64,000 bases of DNA, from contig JAGTXO010000035.1 of assembly GCA_019448385.1 (NCBI GenBank), forward strand, positions 186,001 to 250,000. The letters run 5' to 3'. Made by a program: the position numbers and the translations under genes. The notes beneath the pieces are model-generated. The model was not told the origin of the DNA. It was given only the letters and a program-made list of their open reading frames with translations, and did no database searches. The number at the start of each line of letters is the position of its first letter. Position 1 is the first letter of the stretch. This document shows positions 45,401 to 54,848 of the stretch, one piece after another. The DNA is from Diacronema lutheri (taxonomy: Eukaryota; Haptophyta; Pavlovophyceae; Pavlovales; Pavlovaceae).

Positions 45401-48400
45401 CGCGCGCTCCGCCGGCGGCGACGCGCTGCTCGCGCCGGACGACGTGCGCGACCTGTGCGACGCGCAGACGGACGCCGATCGCGCTGCGATCTGGGCGTCG
45501 GTGGGCGCGCACGAGGCGTCGCGCATCTTCGCGCTCGTCACGCGCAACGCGAGCTTGGCGGGCGCGGCGCTGCTCGTGCTGCACACGCCGGCGGGCGCGC
45601 CGGCGCGCGCGCTCGGGCTCGTGGCGACGCGCTCGCGCGCGCCGTCGACGGGCGCGCCGCGCGACGCGCACAGGGCGCTGGTGCAGCGGTTGGACGTGCT
45701 GATGGACGCGATCGCCGCGGCGCGAGGCGCGTCGCCGCTCGAGCTCGAGCTCGCGCTCGCGCCCGAGCCGCAGAGCGCGTGCAACGCGCGTGCGGCCGCG
45801 CTGCTCTGCCTGCAGGCCGTCGCGGACGCGAGCGACCGTCCCGCCGCTGAGGACGCGCTGGCCGCGCTCGACGACGCGCGCGGCATCGACCGGCACTGCC
45901 ACGCCGTCCGGCAGCAGATCGAGGCGAAGCTCGCGTGGCGGCGCGCCGACGGCGCCGTCGGCGTTGACGGCGCCGACGGCGCGCCCGCGCTCGCGCCTGC
46001 CGCCGCACCGCCGGCGTGCGCGCCGGCGCACGCTGCCGGCGAGGCGGCAGTCGACCAGGCGATCGTCACGCGGGTGCGCGACGCGCTGCGCGCGTGGGCG
46101 ACGACTGGCACCGCGCCCAGCGCGGCGGCGCTCGACGACGCCTGCGCCGCGTACACGGCGCGCGCACGCGCGCGCAAGGACGCGCGCACGGCGCTGGGCC
46201 CGACGCGCGCGGCCGAGCTGCTCGCCGCGGCCGCGCGCTGCGGAGCCGACGGGGCGGATGCCGCGCGCGCGCTGCTCGGCGGCACGCCGCGCCTGCTCGT
46301 CGTGCTCCTCTGCGTGCCCGTCGCCGCGCCGTCCGGCGAGCCGCCGCGCCCGGTCGGGCTGCTCGTCGCCGACCGGCCGACGGACGACTCGCGCCCGGCC
46401 GCGCTCGTGCGCTACGACTTTGCGCCGCTCGACGCGGACGTGGCCGCCGCGGTCGGCGCGCATGCCGTCGCGCTGGCCAGTGCGATCTGGCCGCTGCTCG
46501 CGGCCGAGGGGGAGCCGCAGCCATCGCCCGTCGTGCGCTCGCAGCCGCGCGGCGGCGACGATGGCGCGCGTGCGCTCGCAACGTTCGCGTGCCTCGACGC
46601 GCTGATGACCGCCAGCGTCGGCGCGCACGGCCTCGCGGGCGGCGCGGGCATGCTGCCCGCGCTGGTCGCGCGAGGCGCCGCGGCCGCCCAGCGCGAGCGG
46701 CAGCTGCGCGCGGCCGCCGAGAGGCTGGGCGGCACGGTCGCTGGGTGGCCGGACACGGGCGCGAGCGCGGCGGGCGCGAGCGTCGACGAGGAGGCGCGCA
46801 CGTACGAGGTCGAGGCGGTCGTCGACGAGCGCCGCAAGGCGGGCAAGAAGTTGACGTTCGAGTTCCGGATCAGGTGGCGGGGCTACGACGAGAGCGCCGA
46901 CACGTGGGAGCCTGAGGCCAACGTGAGCAGCGACCTCGTCGCCCAGTTCCGCAAGACGCGCGACGAGCAGAAGCGGCGCGCGGGCGGATCGGGCAGCGGC
47001 AGCGGCGGCGCGGGCGCGGCGTCGGCATTGGCGTCGGCGCCGCTTCGCGCGCACGGCGTGTCGGGCGCCGCGGGCAAGCGCGCCGCGGCGGGTGCTGCCG
47101 CGAGCGCGCGCGACGCCGCGGGCGCGCGCGCGCCGAGCGTTCCCCGCGCGCGCGGCGTCGAGCGCGCGCGCGTGGACGAGCCCGCTGCGCCGAGCGCGCG
47201 CGCCGCCGGCGGCGCGACGGCGCGCACGCGCGGCAGCGTGCTCCCGGGCTTCGTGGTCAAGCGCTCGACGCTCAACGCGGGGCCGCAGGCGGTGACGGCG
47301 CAGCCCGGTGCGCGGAAGGAGCTGCGGCGCATCGCGGCGGCCGTGCACAGGCTCACGACACAGGCGTACCGCGCCATCAACAAGGTGGTGCGCGACGAGG
47401 CTGCGGTGGCGAGCGCGCAGGCCGTCGGCGCGGCGTCGGGCGGCCCGTCGACAAGCGTGCACACGTCGACCACGATGGACAAGGGAACCGTCCGTGCGAT
47501 CTTCTCGGCGATCGGCTGGCACAAGGACGTGAGCACGTACGGTGCAGCGGCCCGAGGCAAGCCCGCCGAGCAAGCCGCCGCGCAGACCAAGGCGGCGACG
47601 GCGCGCGCCGTCGGCGAGATGGCCGAGGGCGTCCAGCCCGTCTGCGCGGTGGGCCTCACGGAGATCCTCAATGAGGAGGCGACGCAGGTGTCCACCGCGT
47701 GCCTGATGCACCCATCGCGCGTCGTGAACGGGCTGCTCCGCGACGTCGTCCGCGCGGCAGTCGAGCGCGACGAGGCGCTCGTCGCGCTGCCCGAGATGCA
47801 GCGAAACGCGCGCGTGCGCGAGCTGTGCGAGCGGCTGCTGCGCGGCGACGTGGAGGGCGCGCGCGTCGGCTGCCCCGCCGCGCTCGACCGCCACCTGCCC
47901 GACATGGTCCTCCACAAGATCAACTACGAGTGCGCGCCCACGAAAAGGTGGAACTACGACCGGCACACGACGCGCTACTTCCTCGTGCAGATCCGCAACC
48001 TGCAGCACGTGGCCAAGGGGCAGGCGCTGCTCTGCCGGCTCGCGCGCCTGTACACGCAGCTCACCGACCGGCCGCCGCGGTATAATGTGGCGCCGCTGCG
48101 CACGCACAATGTGCGCGCGAGGCGCGGCTGCCGCTACCGCCGCCGAGCGCCCAAGCGCGCGCGCCGCCGCCGTGCGCGCCGCCCCGCGGCCAGGTTGGTC
48201 ACGCGCCCGCGCGCTCGCGCGCCGCGCGCTGCGCGCAGGTGCCGCGCAACGTGCGCCTCACCGCGAACGCCATCTGGGAGACGCTCCCGGACGACGAGCG
48301 CAAGGAGCTGCGCGCGCGGCTCAAGGCGCTGGACCTGCGCGACCACGATGGCGAGCCGATCAAGTGGACCGCTCAAGGCGGCTCGTTTGTCCCGCCAATG

Positions 48401-49966
48401 TCCGACGTGCGCGTCAGGTACGCGGTCTTCGCGACGCGCTTCGACATCTCCAACCGCGTCTTCGACTACGCCGGGCGCGAGCGGCCGCCGGCCGATCTGC
48501 CGTGGCACGCGCGGCGCTCGTGGGTGGGCCTCGCGCCGCTGCCGCGCGTGCCGCTCCCGGGCCGGCAGCCCGTCACGTCGGTGGTGACGGATGGCGTCGC
48601 CGTGCACGCCGTCGCGACCGTCCTCGTGCCGAAGGCGCAGGCGCCGGCCGGCAGCTCGAGCGTCCTGCACCGCTGGCGCCGGCCGGACGGGCGCATCGCC
48701 GTCGCGCTCGGCTCCGAGCTGCGGCGGGCGATCGACATCGAGGAGGCGGTCGTCGTCGCGGCCGACCCGAACATGGGCAACATCACCACCTACTCTGCGC
48801 ACGTCGGGCGGGCGGCCGTCTGGCGGCAGTTCACGCAGCGCGCGCGCGCGCGCGCCGCGGGCTTTGCGCGCGAGACGGCCAAGACCAACGCGGCGCGGCG
48901 GCGCGTGCGCACCGACGGGCGCGGCGAGGAGTTCAGCGTGGAGGCGGACGAGGCGCGGCTTGGCGAGGCGCACAGCGCCAAGGTGCTCGACGCGGGCAAA
49001 TACATCGCCTTCCACCGCGAGAGCGCGCGGGTGCGCGAGCGCGCCGCCGAGCACGTGTACGACGCGCCGGCGCGCCGCAAGGAGCGCTGGCGGCGCGACA
49101 GCGGCGGGCGGTCCAACGCGGCGCGCGTCGCCGAGGCGCTCATCGCGGCGCACTGCGTCGACGGCGTGACGCGCGACCGGCTGCTCGTGTGCGTGGGCAA
49201 GTGGCTGCACGACCACAAGGGCGCGCAGCCCAAGGGCGCGCCGCCCGCCTTCCAGGTGGGGCTGCTGCGCGAGCTGCGGCGGCGCGGCGTCGCGGCCGTC
49301 TTCGTACCCGAGCCGTACACGTCGATGCACTGCTCGATGCCGCGGCTCGCCAAGGGCGGCAGGCTGCAGCGCTGCGGCGCGGAGCTCGCGCAGAACCCGC
49401 GCCTGCCCGTGGCAAAGGGCGGCACGCGCACGGTGCACGCGCTCGTCATCTGCCCGGCGTGCAACGGCGGCAAGAAGCCCGTGCACCGCGACTACAACGC
49501 CGCGCGCAACATCTTCTACGACGTGCACGACATTGCGGCGCGCGCGGCCGGGCGCGACACCACGTCGACGCCTGAGCGCTTTGCCCTCGTGCTCGCCTGG
49601 TGGGCGCGCGGCGAGGTGTGGGAGCGTGAGGAGCGCATGGTGCACGGCGAGGGCGACGACTGCGACGACGAGGGCGACGGCGGCGACGAGGGCGACGACG
49701 AGGGCGACGACGACGACGACGACGACGCCAGCGGCGACGGCGGCGGCGGCGAGGGCGACGGCGACGGCGACGGCGACGGAGGCGGCGGCGGCGACGACGA
49801 CGATGACGGCGGGGGAGGCGGCGGCGGCGACGGCGGTGGCGACGACGGCGGCGGGCGCGGCGGCGGTGGCGGCGGCGGCGCTCGCGCCCGCACCCCCGCC
49901 CGCGGAGCTGCCAGCGCCAGTGCCGGCGGCGGCAGCGCGCGCGGGCCGAAGCGCGGCCGGCGTTGA
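31070..49966 (+). CDS. Giant multidomain protein: C48-like proteases + YqaJ nuclease + chromodomain + Fanzor
   Basis: Gene model of three exons, 31070-34747, 34881-48110 and 48239-49966, totalling about 6,211 residues. Both introns are GT-AG, phase 0 and about 130 bp, like host introns. Domains in order: C48-like protease (about 31370-31650); unrecognised conserved block (32330-33180); membrane-type helix (about 34370-34440); coiled coil (34580-35060); low-complexity Ala/Arg linkers; second C48-like protease (38360-39000); poly-Ala; further degenerate protease-like units; unrecognised block (41620-42760); YqaJ nuclease (43110-43640); Pro-rich linker; chromodomain (46795-46960); Fanzor (47240-49620); acidic Asp/Gly tail ending KRGRR. 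The Fanzor frame continuity across intron 2 is strong. The fusion of all domains into one polypeptide is inferred from an uninterrupted frame, which is weaker evidence at this GC content. Separate in-frame genes remain possible. Confidence 0.6.
31370..31650 (+). other. ULP1/C48-like cysteine protease domain 1 (in giant protein)
   Basis: Shows the His-Asp-Gln-Cys order of SUMO/adenain-type proteases: LAHWTAAYLLL (His-Trp), LLADSRTLG (Asp), then PPQSGAACCFAAATVAAE (Gln and Cys). C48 proteases cleave ubiquitin-like modifiers and are frequent companions of large DNA transposons. Spacing from Gln to Cys is slightly shorter than in ULP1, so catalytic competence is uncertain. Confidence 0.5.
34748..34880 (+). 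other. Intron 1 of giant gene
   Basis: GTAGGC donor after ...REPAGGW and CGCGCAG acceptor before GRPADLRLQQAHFGM; 133 bp, phase 0. It joins two frames that both look helical and charged on either side. It contains a (GC)n run. Confidence 0.7.
37980..38235 (+). repeat. Degenerate ~60-bp coding repeats (FAPAADGVF type)
   Basis: Four to five imperfect units of about 20 residues with FAPAADGVFxAPL recur in the Ala/Pro linker before the second protease-like domain. Confidence 0.7.
38360..39010 (+). other. ULP1/C48-like cysteine protease domain 2 (in giant protein)
   Basis: Begins LQPANSALLAWAGDAAARRL and shows SGHFTALRLV (His), YDAVLVDTLASP (Asp), and NEAAQRGATCGLAIVGALND (Gln-x-Gly-x-x-Cys-Gly). 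This is a closer match to the C48 catalytic layout than domain 1. It is followed by Pro and poly-Ala tracts. Confidence 0.55.
39330..39420 (+). repeat. (GCC)n poly-alanine tract
   Basis: About 30 consecutive GCC codons in frame in the giant gene. It is a slippage-prone linker between protease-like units. Confidence 0.9.
43110..43650 (+). other. YqaJ/lambda-exonuclease-type nuclease domain (in giant protein)
   Basis: PD-(D/E)xK fold signature of viral-type recombination exonucleases: QRSPRWHDERWEEVTGSKVG (substrate/Arg motif), GILGEAVALRKLA (Glu), FSPDGLAI (catalytic Asp), LVEVKTLT (ExK), and HRDQLQLGMHVLGVRKALYV (terminal Gln helix). All expected elements are present in order with ordinary spacing, so the domain looks intact. 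In phages and large eukaryotic elements this nuclease resects DNA ends for recombination. Confidence 0.85.
43990..44530 (+). other. Protease-like or ubiquitin-fold-peptidase-like unit (degenerate)
   Basis: Contains DWHEGWLDVQCVLLRT followed by RDDDFVAVVRRGGRWFACEP. This resembles the C-terminal His strand of papain-fold peptidases carried by algal transposons. The catalytic Cys is not obvious. Assignment is tentative. Confidence 0.3.
45290..46640 (+). other. Two further degenerate protease-like repeat units
   Basis: Two segments (about 45300-45830 and 46040-46640) share the same layout: a helical start, a hydrophobic LLVLHT or LLVVLLCVPV strand, then a PQSACNARAAALLCLQAV or ARALATFACLDALM helix. 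This mirrors the end of domain 2 (Gln...Cys-Gly-hydrophobic helix). They may be decayed C48 copies; similarity is by eye only. Confidence 0.3.
46795..46965 (+). other. Chromodomain (in giant protein)
   Basis: TYEVEAVVDERRKAGKKLTF, then EFRIRWRGYDESADTWEPEA and NVSSDLVAQF. The aromatic cage positions (Tyr, Trp, Trp-Glu-Pro) are present. Chromodomains read methylated histone tails and are found on some retroelement integrases and transposases, where they target insertion. It sits immediately N-terminal to the Fanzor module. Confidence 0.9.
47240..49966 (+). other. Fanzor (eukaryotic TnpB/OMEGA) RNA-guided nuclease module
   Basis: Fanzors are eukaryotic TnpB relatives that cut DNA guided by an RNA made from the element's own end. 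The module begins near KRSTLNAGPQAVTAQPGARK with a long helical recognition region. After intron 2 comes the split RuvC nuclease: Asp in VVAADPNMGNITTYS (codon 48764), Glu in FVPEPYTSMHCS (codon 49310) and Asp in PVHRDYNAARNIFYD (codon 49490). Between the last two lies a four-Cys zinc finger (MHC, RCG, CPAC). TS..C and DYNAARN are diagnostic of the TnpB/Fanzor family. All three catalytic residues are present, so the nuclease looks intact. The C-terminal tail is Asp/Gly-rich. A guide RNA would be expected near the 3' end, but I could not identify it. Confidence 0.85.
48111..48238 (+). other. Intron 2 of giant gene, interrupting the Fanzor module
   Basis: GTGCGCGC donor after ...YNVAPLRTHN and TGCGCGCAG acceptor before VPRNVRLTANAIWE; 128 bp, phase 0. 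It connects frame 3 to frame 2 exactly, and the donor matches the GTGCG consensus of neighbouring host genes. Confidence 0.85.
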
Positions 49967-50418
49967 CGCACGGCCGAGCCGCGCAGCGGTCGACGCTTTG
50001 CGGGCTCTGCCCAGGTCGCGCGCGGCTGGCGACGCGTACCGCATTCGGCACGCCCGTGCACGCCGCCACCCGTGGCCGAGCGCGCCGCACCAGCCGGCCC
50101 GCTCCAACCGCCGTGCGGATCACGGACGCTCGCTACGGCTCGTCGGCGCGCGTCACCTGCGCCGGCGGCCACGGCGCCGTCTGCTCCGGCCTCGTCGCGA
50201 GCAGCCCGACCGCTGCTCGCCGCCCGCACGCCGCCGCAGCAACGCTGCGCGTCGTGCTCCCCCGCTCGCCAAACGCGAAGAGCTCCCTCACAAGGACGTC
50301 CTTCCGAATGGCCCGCGCTGCACTCGGGGCGCTCGATCGTGCCCCTGATCGGATTTGGCTTGACCATCTATACTGTTTCAACATTATTTTGTTCCTTTTT
50401 AGGCCAAGGAGGGAAAAA
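49967..50418. other. Fanzor gene 3' flank with AT-rich patch
   Basis: 452 bases between the Fanzor stop and the stop of the convergent gene. Positions about 50345-50412 are strikingly AT-rich compared with everything around (TTTCAACATTATTTTGTTCC). This is the most likely place for the element's right end and, if the system works like other Fanzors, for the guide-RNA scaffold. No terminal repeat was recognised. Confidence 0.45.
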
Positions 50419-53040
50419 TCAGCCCCTGTGCAGTCGAGCACGTCGGAAGCGGCCCGTGCGCAGCACGCCGGCGCCGGTGCTGAGCGCGCCAAATGCCCCG
50501 AGCAACAGCAATGCACCACGCGAGAGCGGCAGCTGCACCGCGTGCGTCAGTGCGCAACACGCCATCGCCGCACGCGCCGCGCGCGCTTCGTCATCCGCGT
50601 GCCGCGCAAACGTGCGCGCGGCAACGAGGATGGTCGAGAGGCGCGACGAGATGTTGCCCGGCGAGGCGGAGCGCGTCTCGGCCGAGTCGAGCAGCGCGCC
50701 GAGCTGCGCGCGAAATGTTGCGAGCGGTGGCAGCAGCTGCGCGAGGCAGGCTTTTGGTACCGTCTCCGGGAGAGCGCTCTCGTGCGCCCACGCGCGCCGC
50801 GCGAAGCCCGCCCACGGCGCGTGCGGTGCGGTCCGATGTGCGGCGGACGCCACGTCGAGGCGCGGCAGCTGCGCGCGGAGGAAGTCGTGCGCGAGGCGAT
50901 CGGCCTGCGCGCGCAGAGCGGCGCGCGACGTGCCGAGCGAGTGGGCGGCGGAGCGCGCGCTGCGCGTGACGCAACGCCACACGGCGGCGCGAATGGCGGC
51001 AGCGCACGCACCGCGTCCTCGGCCGCGTCGAGTTGCTGCCCGACTGCGCGCAACTGACAGAGCATACGGTTACGCGCGGTAACGTCCGCAAAGATGGCGG
51101 ACGGGGATGCGGCGCGCGAAAACGGCCCTGCGCGCCGGGGGGCCACGGCCGCGTGCAGGGCGGCGATCGACGGCGGGCGTGCGTCGAGCGTTCCGGCGCG
51201 GGAGGGGCGTGGCGCCTCGCGGACGCGGCTCGGGGCGTCGAATGCGCGCACGGCTCGCCGCACGCGCCACGCGCGCACCGAACGGGTGAGCGCCGATCGC
51301 CCACAAGAAGCTGTACTCCGTGCGCCCAACCTCGCGCGCGTACCGCTCGTGCGGAGGCATCACGCCGTACAGCGCGCCGAGGAGGCCAGCGATCACGTGC
51401 CGCTGCGCGTCGCGCCCGTCGAGCGCGAGCGCGCCATCCTCGGAGAAGAAGCCGAGCGGCACGTGCTCCGTGTTGGGCTGCAGAACCACCACCGCGCCGC
51501 GGCTGACCGCGAGCAAGCCCGCCTCCTCGCGGCTGCGTCCGCCGTGTGCGCGCGCGGCCGACGGCGCCGACGCGGCGGACGCAGCGGCGGACGCAGCGGC
51601 GCCCGTCACATCCGCGCCGTGGTCGTGGCCGACGAGGTTCGCGCGCAGCTTGAGCCGCGAGTCCTCGCTGCTCAACGAGAGCACGTAGACGGGCAGCAGC
51701 CGACTCGCCTTGTCGCTGAGCACACCGTCGCTGTCGCCATCGCTGCCGACGTCATCGCCGCTGAAGCCGTGCGCGCGCGAGGCGCGCAGCGCGGCGGCGG
51801 TCGCGGCGCGAGCAGTGGCCGCGTCAGATGACTCCGCGCGCTCCGCCTCGCCGGCGCGCAGCAGCTCGCCGCCCAGCACGTCCGCCGATGAGCGCAGCTG
51901 ACCGAGCAGCTCGGCGGCGTCGGCGTAGGGGCGGGCGACGGGCAGCAAACTGCCATCGAAGAGCTCGTGCGAGGTCGCCGAGCGGAGCGAGCGAGCGAGT
52001 GCGACGGCGAGGGCCGGATGTGTGTGCAGCGGGTGTGTCGACGCGAGCACCTCCAGCTGCTGCTCAGGCAGCAGCCAGCGCGACAGCTCAGCGCGCACGG
52101 CTTCAACGTCGACAGCACCTCCGCCGCCGCCGTCGTCGCCGGCGGTCGAGCCAAGGCCGGCGAGCGGGTCATAGGCGTCGTGGTCGCGGAGCGCGATGAT
52201 TGGCACGAGCACGCGGCCCGGCGCGCCCGCCCCGCGTGCGCAGAAGCGAACGCTGGGCGCGAGCACAAACTCGACTGCGTGCAGCACGAGGGCGGCGACG
52301 GCACGCGTCGCGCCGGCGCCGGCCAGCCGCACCTCGTCCGGCGGAGCGCCCGCCGGCGCGGGCGCGAGCGCGGGCAGCAGATCGGCGGAGACGGTGCCTT
52401 CGTCAGCGCCAAGCATGCCCATCCGGCAAGGCGCCGCCGACAGATCGACGACGAGGAAGCGGCCGCTGCCGACGAACGCCTGCGCGGGCGCGCTGCCCGC
52501 GTACCGAAAGCGGTGCAACGTCGGCTGCGCGCGCGTGTGCGCCGCGGGCAGGCGTGGGCTCATGTGCGCCGTGTCAAGGCGCTGAACAACGACGAGGTAC
52601 GCATCATCATCCGGCACGGGCGCGCCGCCGAGCAGCAGCTCGTCGCGCAGTCGCGTGTACGCGCCGTTGAGCCGAGTCGCGTCGATGTCAACGACCGACC
52701 GTTCGATGCCGCCGATCATCGCGGCGTAGGCCTGCGGCTGCGCATTGGCTGCGTCGACGACGGCATTTTGGACCGCAGCAACCTGCGCCGCGTTCGCGTG
52801 GTGCACTGCGTATGACACGACGTACTGCGCGTCGAAAGCCTCACCAGTCTCGACGAGCAAAGGCTGGACGACCGGCAGTGCGGCAGCGAGCAGGCGCGAA
52901 AGCTGGCTCGCACCGACAGGCAGCGCGTCGTCGAAACCGATGAGGGCAACGTGCACGCTGATCGGCAGCCATGCATCGTCCCCGGCCCCTCGGGTCGAGC
53001 CCGAGGAGAGGGCGAAGAGAGCCGCCAAACACGCAGCCAT
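50419..53040 (-). CDS. Secreted/type I membrane protein like plant AT5G58100/AT3G28720 (exine-associated family)
   Basis: The family is conserved in plants and algae; the Arabidopsis member is needed for pollen exine, and biochemical function is unknown. Exon 1 is 53040-51279, starting MAACLAALFALSSGSTRGAG, a signal peptide. Exon 2 is 51127-51012, and exon 3 begins around 50980 and ends at 50419. The first intron (51278-51128, phase 1) is well supported: the join gives WAIGAHPFGPFSRAAS, where FGPFS is as I remember the family. Other recognisable strings are SGRFLVVDLSAAPCRMG, VLVPIIALRDHDAYDPLAGL and RTEYSFLWAIG. Exon 3 ends with a hydrophobic helix (LPLSRGALLLLGAFGAL) and a short basic tail, hence type I topology. 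The second splice junction is not resolved in phase. Confidence 0.65.
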
Positions 53041-53113
53041 GCTGACCCCCGAAGAAACTTTCACAACAGTTTCTTTTACATGAGTACCCCTATGGGGGGT
53101 ATGGGGGTGGGTA

Positions 53114-54682
53114 CGCGTTGGGTTGGGGAAGTCCACTCGCGGAAAAAAAGGAAAAACAGCCGAGCCCGGGAAGAGATGTCACGCACGTGTGCCGGCGGGC
53201 GCGCGGGCGGCGGGGCCGGAGCTCGCAGTGGCCGATGCGGCGGATGCGCGTGTCGCCCGCTCGGCTCAGGTTGCATAGGCTGATGATTTACCCACAGCCG
53301 AGCGGGCGACACGCACTTCGGCCGACTCACCGACTTCCGCATCGGAGGGCGCGCCGGCGGATGCGCCGGTGCGCGCGCCGGCCGCGCTCGACGCTTCGAG
53401 CGCATCGGACGGTGATGCTCATGACGGCGACGGCGCGTTTCTGCAAGGTGCGCATGCTAGGCGGCCCGCGCAGCTCATGCACGTGTGGGTATACAAGCGA
53501 GACGTGAGTTCGGATGGACGGCCAAGTACATCGCCGAGGTCAATCAGACTTTAAAAAACGTGGTCTGCTACGAAGCGGTGCTCCGAGCGTTCCGGCGCTT
53601 CGATCAGACCGACGAATCCACAAGTACGCGGATGTGGTGCAGTTCTCGTACTCGCGTTGTATGGCGCTCCGAGGTACTTGTGGTGCATGGTGCGCTGCAT
53701 AAAGTTGTCGCCGTTGTGGCCGCCCTCGACCCAGCGGAACTTGACCACGCCGTCGTACGAGTACATGCCGAGGATGGAGTTGCGCTTGCCGCGGTGGTCT
53801 AGATCAACAAATGCGACGCGCTTGCCGACCTCGCCCCAGCTCCTGCGGCGGCGTAGCGCGCGCCCGTCGAGGGAGGTCTCGTCGGCAAAAAAGAGCCAGC
53901 TCGGGTGGTGCACGGCGTCCAAGATGATCTTCCAGTACTCCTCGCGCAGAGCCTCGCGCCGCGCCCGGCGCCTCTGCTGCGCCACCTTCAAGCTCACTTT
54001 GGCCGCAATGAGTGCGGAGTGGATGTGCTCGCGAGAGAGCAAGGTGCCCATGTGGCCGTTGTATTCGTCGGCGATCTCGCTTAGGAAGAGCAAGGGCTCC
54101 GCTTCGATAATCGCCTTGCGCCTCGCGATCCCGTTGGCGCCGATCATCCGCACGCGCGGCGCCGCCGGCGAGATGTCGAGGAGCCCGGTCTGATCGAAGC
54201 GCCGGAACGCTCGAAGCACCGCTGTGTAGCAGACCATGTTTTTTAAAGTCTGATTGACCTCGGCGATGTACTTGGCCGTCCATCCGAACTCACGTCTCGC
54301 TTGTATACCCACACATGCATGAGCTGCGCGGGCCGCCTAGCATGCGCACCTTGCAGAAACGCGCCGTCGCCGTCATGAGCATCACCGTCCGATGCGCTCG
54401 AAGCGTCGAGCGCGGCCGGCGCGCGCACCGGCGCATCCGCCGGCGCGCCCTCCGATGCGGAAGTCGGTGAGTCGGCCGAAGTGCGTGTCGCCCGCTCGGC
54501 TGTGGGTAAATCATCAGCCGATACAACCTGAGCCGAGCGGGCGACACGCGCATCCGCCGCATCGGCCACTGCGAGCTCCGCCCCGCCGCCCGCGCGCCCG
54601 CCGGCACGCGTGCGTGACGTCTCTTCCCGGGCTCGGCTGCTTTTCCTTTTTTTCCGCGAGTGGACTTCCCCAACCCAACGCG
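53114..54682. mobile_element. Tc1/mariner (IS630-like) foldback transposon, 1,569 bp
   Basis: Inverted repeats 53114-53611 and 54185-54682 (498 bp each, few mismatches) start CGCGTTGGGTTGGGG and are flanked on both sides by TA (53112-53113 and 54683-54684), the target duplication of the superfamily. Each arm contains an internal palindrome with the arms GTGTCGCCCGCTCGGCT (about 53250-53313 and 54485-54548). The unique centre is 573 bp. Both arms encode the transposase N-terminus (MGIQARREFGWTAKYIAEV) reading inward. The arms are thus formed by duplication of the 5' end of the element and not by ordinary short termini. Confidence 0.9.
53690..54312 (-). CDS. Truncated Tc1/mariner-type DDE transposase
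   Basis: Starts in the right arm with an N-terminal helix-turn-helix-like region (MGIQARREFGWTAKYIAEVN, VLRAFRRFD). It continues through EYNGHMGTLLSREHIHSALI, then SWLFFADETSLDGRALRRRRSWG (first catalytic Asp with the IS630-style DET), and GMYSYDGVVKFRWVEGGHNG. After FMQRTMHHKYLG it runs into the left inverted repeat, so the second Asp and the third acidic residue of the DDE triad are absent. The element is therefore non-autonomous. Confidence 0.8.
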
Positions 54683-54684
54683 TA

Positions 54685-54848
54685 GTACAGCACCCCTGTC
54701 GCTTAAACATTTTGGCCTCGAGACCAGCGGTGTGCGCTCATCGCGAAAGAGGCACTCTTGGGTCTCCCAATTTGGTTTAACAATGTGAAACATGTCTGCA
54801 ATTTTTAAATTTTTAGGGGAAGGCCTGGAAGGAGGGCTCATCAGGCCG
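54685..54848. other. AT-richer spacer between transposon and PAH gene
   Basis: Contains an AT-rich stretch (54765-54825), probably the 3' untranslated region of the minus-strand PAH gene. No other feature. Confidence 0.4.

Noticed and set aside
42984-48107. Very long minus-strand open frame antisense to the YqaJ-Fanzor region
   Set aside because: Composition is Arg/Ala repetition with no domain. It is the expected shadow of a GC-rich plus-strand gene whose motifs and splice sites are clear.
31070-49966. Interpreting the giant gene as a Polinton-like virus element because of C48-like protease domains
   Set aside because: No polymerase B, packaging ATPase, capsid or retroviral-type integrase signature and no long terminal inverted repeats were seen.
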